A program made the translations under genes and the position numbers. Below the pieces are notes generated by a model, which did not search any database, was not told where the DNA came from, and saw only the letters and a program-made list of their open reading frames with translations. This document shows, piece by piece, positions 5,362 through 7,579 of a stretch of 7,579 nucleotides of DNA; position 1 is the first letter of the stretch, and every line of letters begins with the position of its first letter. The stretch comes from an uncultured Clostridia bacterium (lineage in GTDB: Bacteria > Bacillota > Clostridia > Oscillospirales > Acutalibacteraceae): assembly GCA_947302895.1 (NCBI GenBank), contig CAMYWU010000067.1:1-7579 (forward strand), in the 5' to 3' direction.

Positions 5362-6426
5362 TTATTTTCGCTGTTTTACGAGGTTATCCGACCTTTGAAG
5401 CATTGTCTGAGCAAAAACCGCATAGCCCTTTTCGGGATTATTCACAATAACATGGGTAACTGCGCCGATAAGCTTATTATTCTGAATAATCGGACTTCCG
5501 CTCATCCCCTGAACTATTCCTCCTGTTTTTTCGAGCAGCTCCTTATCGGTTATTCTGAAAACAATATCCTTTTGCTCCTTAGAGCCCTTGCGGTTAATTC
5601 TTATTATCTCGATATCATATAGTCTGGGCTTTCCCTCATCAATTGTTGAAAGTATCTGCGCCCTTCCCCTTTCAACCTCATTCTTCGAAGCAACGCTCAT
5701 AAGGCGGGAATTTTCGCTTATAAACGAATATGAGCCATATAAGCCAATCGCTGAATTATCAAGCAGGCTTCCTATTGTTTTATCCTCAAACTCACAGGAA
5801 AGGCTGCCCGTTGTTCCCGAGGAAGCCTTTTGAATCTTTGTTACGTTGGCACAGACCGCCTCACCCTCGAGCAGTGGCATAAGCTCATTTGTATCAACAT
5901 CATTCACCTGATGACCGAGGGCGGCAAAGGTTCCTGTTTTTTTATCAAAATAGGTTATCGTTCCAATTCCTGCCGTTGAATCACGCACCCACATTCCTGC
6001 TTTATAGCAGCCCTCACGCTCCGAATATACGGGAGTTAAAACAAAGGTTTTATATCTCCCGCCTCGCTTGAGCCTGATTTTATAAGGCATACTGTTGTTA
6101 TCGCTTAAAATGGCGCTCACCTCATTTGAGGTATATACATTCATATTATTAATAGAAACAATTATATCCCCTGTTTCAATGCCAGCCTCTGCCGCAGGGT
6201 TAATCCTTTTATCCCCTGTTTCAACAGCCTGGGTTCCAACAACAATAACGCCGTTTGTATACAGCTTTATCCCGAACGCCTCTCCGCTTACATAAACCTC
6301 TCTCGGCGGCTGCATTGTTGCATTAACACTCTGCGCCTGCGCATTATTATTTATAATCAGTATTATAAAAAAGAAAGCGCAAAAAACAGATAAAACCGAA
6401 TCAAAAATTCTTATAGCTTTTCTCAT
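5362..6426 (-). CDS. spoIVB: SpoIVB serine peptidase (stage IV sporulation protein B)
   Basis: This protein of about 354 residues is SpoIVB, peptidase family S55. It is secreted by the forespore and triggers intramembrane processing of pro-sigma-K in the mother cell. An N-terminal hydrophobic segment (about residues 9-25) is a signal or membrane anchor. A PDZ domain (about 48-132) contains AGIETGDIIVSINNMNV. The protease part shows the three residues expected from B. subtilis H236, D363 and S378: His172 in ALGHQVND, Asp294 in RITDKEL, and Ser309 in QGMSGSPII. It is shorter than the 425-residue B. subtilis protein. The ATG at 6424-6426 follows AAAGG at a rather long distance; a TTG nine codons upstream (6451-6453) is possible but has no visible ribosome binding site. 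It lies directly before spo0A, the order seen in many spore formers. I could not find a convincing sigma-F/sigma-G promoter upstream. Confidence 0.93.
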   Translation of the reverse strand: MRKAIRIFDSVLSVFCAFFFIILIINNNAQAQSVNATMQPPREVYVSGEAFGIKLYTNGVIVVGTQAVETGDKRINPAAEAGIETGDIIVSINNMNVYTSNEVSAILSDNNSMPYKIRLKRGGRYKTFVLTPVYSEREGCYKAGMWVRDSTAGIGTITYFDKKTGTFAALGHQVNDVDTNELMPLLEGEAVCANVTKIQKASSGTTGSLSCEFEDKTIGSLLDNSAIGLYGSYSFISENSRLMSVASKNEVERGRAQILSTIDEGKPRLYDIEIIRINRKGSKEQKDIVFRITDKELLEKTGGIVQGMSGSPIIQNNKLIGAVTHVIVNNPEKGYAVFAQTMLQRSDNLVKQRK

Positions 6427-6481
6427 AAAACTTTCATAGCCTTTCTGCCGCAATAATTCATCTTATCAGCACATAATACCT

Positions 6482-6502
6482 GCCTTGCCGGGCAGACAAG
6501 GC
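6482..6502 (-). repeat. Stem-loop in the spoIVB upstream region
   Basis: On the minus strand GCCTTGTC pairs with GGCAAGGC (8 bp including one G-U) around a 5-nt loop. It lies about 55 nt before the spoIVB ATG and has no U-tract. On the plus strand the same position has a C/A mismatch, so the structure favours leftward RNA. Function unknown. Confidence 0.4.
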
Positions 6503-6517
6503 GTTGATGAAAACTCT

Positions 6518-6556
6518 GCCGCCGCTCGTTGCCGCAAAGCGACAAACTGAGCGGGC
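6518..6556 (-). repeat. Long imperfect GC-rich hairpin upstream of spoIVB
   Basis: On the minus strand an inner 7-bp stem (TTGTCGC with GCGGCAA, one G-U) closes a UUU loop. An outer CGCTC/GAGCG stem with a further GCC/GGC extension encloses it after small bulges. The segment is much richer in GC than its surroundings. It may be a dispersed structured repeat or part of the spoIVB leader. No U-tract follows, so termination is unlikely. Confidence 0.45.
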
Positions 6557-6589
6557 AATACAATCTGTTTTTTCTTTTGTTTGCAAAAT

Positions 6590-6622
6590 AAAAAACACCC
6601 ACAAATATTGTGGGCGTTTTTT
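6590..6622 (-). terminator. Intrinsic terminator of the DUF4160/DUF2442 operon
   Basis: A 15-bp stem of A6-C-G-CCCACAA type with a 3-nt loop is flanked by six A and six T residues, starting 14 nt after the stop codon of the DUF2442 gene. Its single irregular pair is a G-U wobble in leftward RNA but an A/C mismatch in rightward RNA, so it is better suited to leftward transcription, matching the gene before it. It separates this operon from spoIVB. Confidence 0.9.
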
Positions 6623-6636
6623 AGCTATTTAATTCA

Positions 6637-7068
6637 TTAGTTAATCGGGTTTCCGTATTCTCTTTTCATAGCGTCAACGGAAACTATCCACTGTTTTCCG
6701 AATTTGCAAACATCAATGCCATTTCTCAGTTTTCCGTATGCAACAGCTTTTCGCAGGGTGCTTTCGTTTAATCCCCACAAAGTTGTTGCATCGCTGAAAG
6801 CCATTAATCCATCAAACGGAGTTTCAACCGTTTCACCGTTTTCAAAAAGCTCATCGCAGGATATATCAATATCATCATTCCAGATAACGCCATATCCCCC
6901 GACATCAACCTCAGCCGACGAAAAAAGCTCTGCATTTTCAAGTGCTTTAAAAGCGCTAAATCTTTGCATAAGGGGTTTAACGTCATAAATTCTAGTAACC
7001 CCCTGAGCAAACTGAACGCTCAACTTATAATCTGGAAGAACATTAACACTGTTTATCTTATGAAACAT
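6637..7068 (-). CDS. DUF2442 protein with C-terminal helix-turn-helix
   Basis: This 143-residue protein has two parts. Residues 1-78 match the DUF2442 pattern: VNVLPDYKLSVQFAQGVTR, then YDVKPLM, a hydrophobic F-x-A-F-KAL stretch, and VDVGGYGVIWNDDIDIS. Residues about 86-138 look like an excisionase/MerR-type helix-turn-helix: AFSDATTLWGLNESTLRKAV, then YGKL, then CKFGKQWIVSVDAMKREYG, the usual arrangement of two helices followed by a small beta-wing. No catalytic motif is visible. It starts 12 nt after the DUF4160 gene with a GAAGGTGAG site, so the two are one operon. By analogy with antitoxins, the helix-turn-helix could bind the operator at 7356-7384; that is inference. The domain assignment is from recognition, not a search, and the cellular role is unknown. 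Confidence 0.82.
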   Translation of the reverse strand: MFHKINSVNVLPDYKLSVQFAQGVTRIYDVKPLMQRFSAFKALENAELFSSAEVDVGGYGVIWNDDIDISCDELFENGETVETPFDGLMAFSDATTLWGLNESTLRKAVAYGKLRNGIDVCKFGKQWIVSVDAMKREYGNPIN

Positions 7069-7080
7069 ATGCTCACCTTC

Positions 7081-7335
7081 TTATTCTAACGGTTCAATCT
7101 TTTTAAAGTCCTGTGTTTCCCACATTTCTTTAAGTTCATCCTTATGTATGCCAATCCATTCTCTTACCATGGCAAGCGCTTTGGGCGGAAGCTCACCTTC
7201 AATAATATCACCCGTCATAAAATCAATTGCCGCAACATCCTCGTTATATATTGCGTGAATATGGGGTGGATTATGCTCACTTTGCAGAAAATACATTCTG
7301 ATTATGATACCATAAAATCTTGATAAAACAGGCAC
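7081..7335 (-). CDS. DUF4160 domain protein
   Basis: This 84-residue protein matches DUF4160: PVLSRFYGIIIRMYF (2-16), HNPPHIHAIY (21-30), DFMTGDIIEGELPPKALAMV (38-57) and a C-terminal helix WIGIHKDELKEMW. The histidine-rich HNPPHIHA is the family's hallmark and could bind metal or act in catalysis, but no activity is established that I know of. I chose the GTG at 7333-7335 because it gives the family's usual start (M-P-x-[IVL]-S-R-F) and has AAAGGA 9 nt upstream. An upstream ATG at 7366-7368 overlaps the -10 region and would not be transcribed, and the ATG at 7351-7353 falls at the predicted transcript start. DUF4160 and DUF2442 genes are often adjacent, and such pairs are sometimes listed as toxin-antitoxin-like; I recall this rather than having checked it. 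Confidence 0.85.
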   Translation of the reverse strand: MPVLSRFYGIIIRMYFLQSEHNPPHIHAIYNEDVAAIDFMTGDIIEGELPPKALAMVREWIGIHKDELKEMWETQDFKKIEPLE

Positions 7336-7355
7336 ATTAGCACTTCCTTTCATTT

Positions 7356-7387
7356 GATATTGTATCACGATACAGTGATATTGTCAA
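7356..7387 (-). promoter_or_regulatory. Promoter with overlapping candidate operator, DUF4160/DUF2442 operon
   Basis: On the minus strand TTGACA (7382-7387) is followed by 17 bp and TACAAT (7359-7364), predicting a start near 7352 and a leader of only about 17 nt. The spacer and -10 box are filled by symmetric sequence: TATCAC-N6-GTGATA (7363-7380), an inner GTATC-AC-GATAC (7362-7373), and a direct repeat GATATTGT at 7356-7363 and 7377-7384, 21 bp apart (two helical turns). A protein bound here would block RNA polymerase. The helix-turn-helix protein encoded by this operon is the obvious candidate, by inference. Confidence 0.75.
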
Positions 7388-7400
7388 TGGGTTTTGTTAC

Positions 7401-7430
7401 AAAAAACCGCTCACAAAAGTGGGCGGTTTT
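7401..7430 (-). terminator. Probable intrinsic terminator of an upstream leftward transcript
   Basis: AAAACCGC and GCGGTTTT arms plus an inner CAC/GTG (7403-7414 with 7419-7430) surround a 4-nt loop. The leftward transcript carries six U residues at the end (7406-7401) but has one C/A mismatch in the stem. The rightward transcript has a U-G wobble instead but only four U residues. It may therefore work in both directions. It insulates the DUF4160 promoter from whatever lies to the right. Confidence 0.65.
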
Positions 7431-7468
7431 AAACATATGATTGTTTGAACGAAGCGAGATTCGTTTGC

Positions 7469-7579
7469 GACCGCTCCCTCGTCAAAACATCCTGCGTGAC
7501 CCAATATATTGCTCTTAGTTATTCAATTTGAGCAACATATAATAATCACTGCGGATGTTTTTCCTCTCCGATGCGGTAC
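7469..7579. repeat. Large imperfect inverted repeat at the right edge
   Basis: A 9-bp perfect arm pair (AAAACATCC at 7484-7492, complement at 7553-7561) encloses GTGA/TCAC (7496-7499 and 7546-7549) and TTGCTC/GAGCAA (7509-7514 and 7530-7535), which is extended by a further 4 bp of AT pairs after one mismatch. Outside the main arms, ACCGC near 7470 and GCGGT near 7573 could pair as well. The window ends there, so the full extent is unknown. None of the short reading frames through it is convincing. It could be a structured RNA, a miniature mobile element, or the tail of a transcript entering from the right. Confidence 0.45.

Noticed and set aside
5341..5622. Plus-strand open frames opposite spoIVB (also 5588-5833, 5889-6071, 6095-6295)
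   Set aside because: All are antisense to a conserved peptidase gene, short, and lack ribosome binding sites and family features.
6427..6453. A TTG start giving SpoIVB nine extra residues
   Set aside because: No ribosome binding site precedes the TTG, and the ATG at 6424-6426 gives a normal signal-anchor start. The choice is not fully certain.
7520..7579. C-terminal end of a leftward gene entering from the right edge
   Set aside because: All three minus-strand frames stop within 60 nt, and none of the short tails resembles a recognisable protein end. A gene cannot be supported from this much sequence.

Overview
The window looks like a chromosomal piece of an endospore-forming member of the Clostridia (Firmicutes). 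It encodes Spo0A and the SpoIVB serine peptidase, its ribosomal proteins are of bacterial (Firmicutes-like) type, and its intergenic DNA is AT-rich with AGGAGG-type ribosome binding sites. An Oscillospiraceae/Ruminococcaceae-like gut bacterium is my best guess, but that placement is inference. Every gene I can support lies on the minus strand, so the reading order runs from high to low coordinates.

Right edge (about 7400-7579): non-coding in what can be seen. It holds a large imperfect inverted repeat and a hairpin with a U-tract that probably ends a leftward transcript coming from outside the window. Then comes a two-gene accessory operon: a DUF4160 protein (7081-7335) and a DUF2442 protein fused to a helix-turn-helix (6637-7068). 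It has a near-perfect sigma-A promoter overlapped by a candidate operator and is closed by a strong terminator (6590-6622). The layout resembles a self-regulated toxin-antitoxin-like pair, but the function is not established.

Middle (4251-6426): spoIVB followed by spo0A, the usual Clostridia/Bacilli order. SpoIVB signals from the forespore to activate sigma-K processing in the mother cell. Spo0A is the master sporulation response regulator. The gap between them carries a candidate spo0A promoter preceded by three alternating copies of TTTACACA. Downstream of spo0A are a 72-bp tandem duplication whose second copy contains the spo0A stop codon, a block of degenerate 7-bp repeats, and a terminator.

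Left half (1-4160): the S10 ribosomal protein operon rpsJ-rplC-rplD-rplW-rplB-rpsS-rplV-rpsC, with rpsC cut by the window edge. It is driven by a perfect-consensus promoter (TTGACA, 17 bp, TATAAT) with an A/T-rich upstream stretch. A structured leader of about 300 nt follows and is a likely site of autogenous control. Most gaps are 0-19 nt with strong ribosome binding sites. The exception is the rplW-rplB gap of 109 nt, which contains two good hairpins, one ending just before the rplB ribosome binding site.

I see no tRNA, rRNA, CRISPR array, transposase or phage gene. The most interesting elements are non-coding: the S10 leader, the rplW-rplB hairpins, the octamer cluster at spo0A, the 72-bp/7-bp repeats, and the operator-promoter of the DUF4160/DUF2442 pair.
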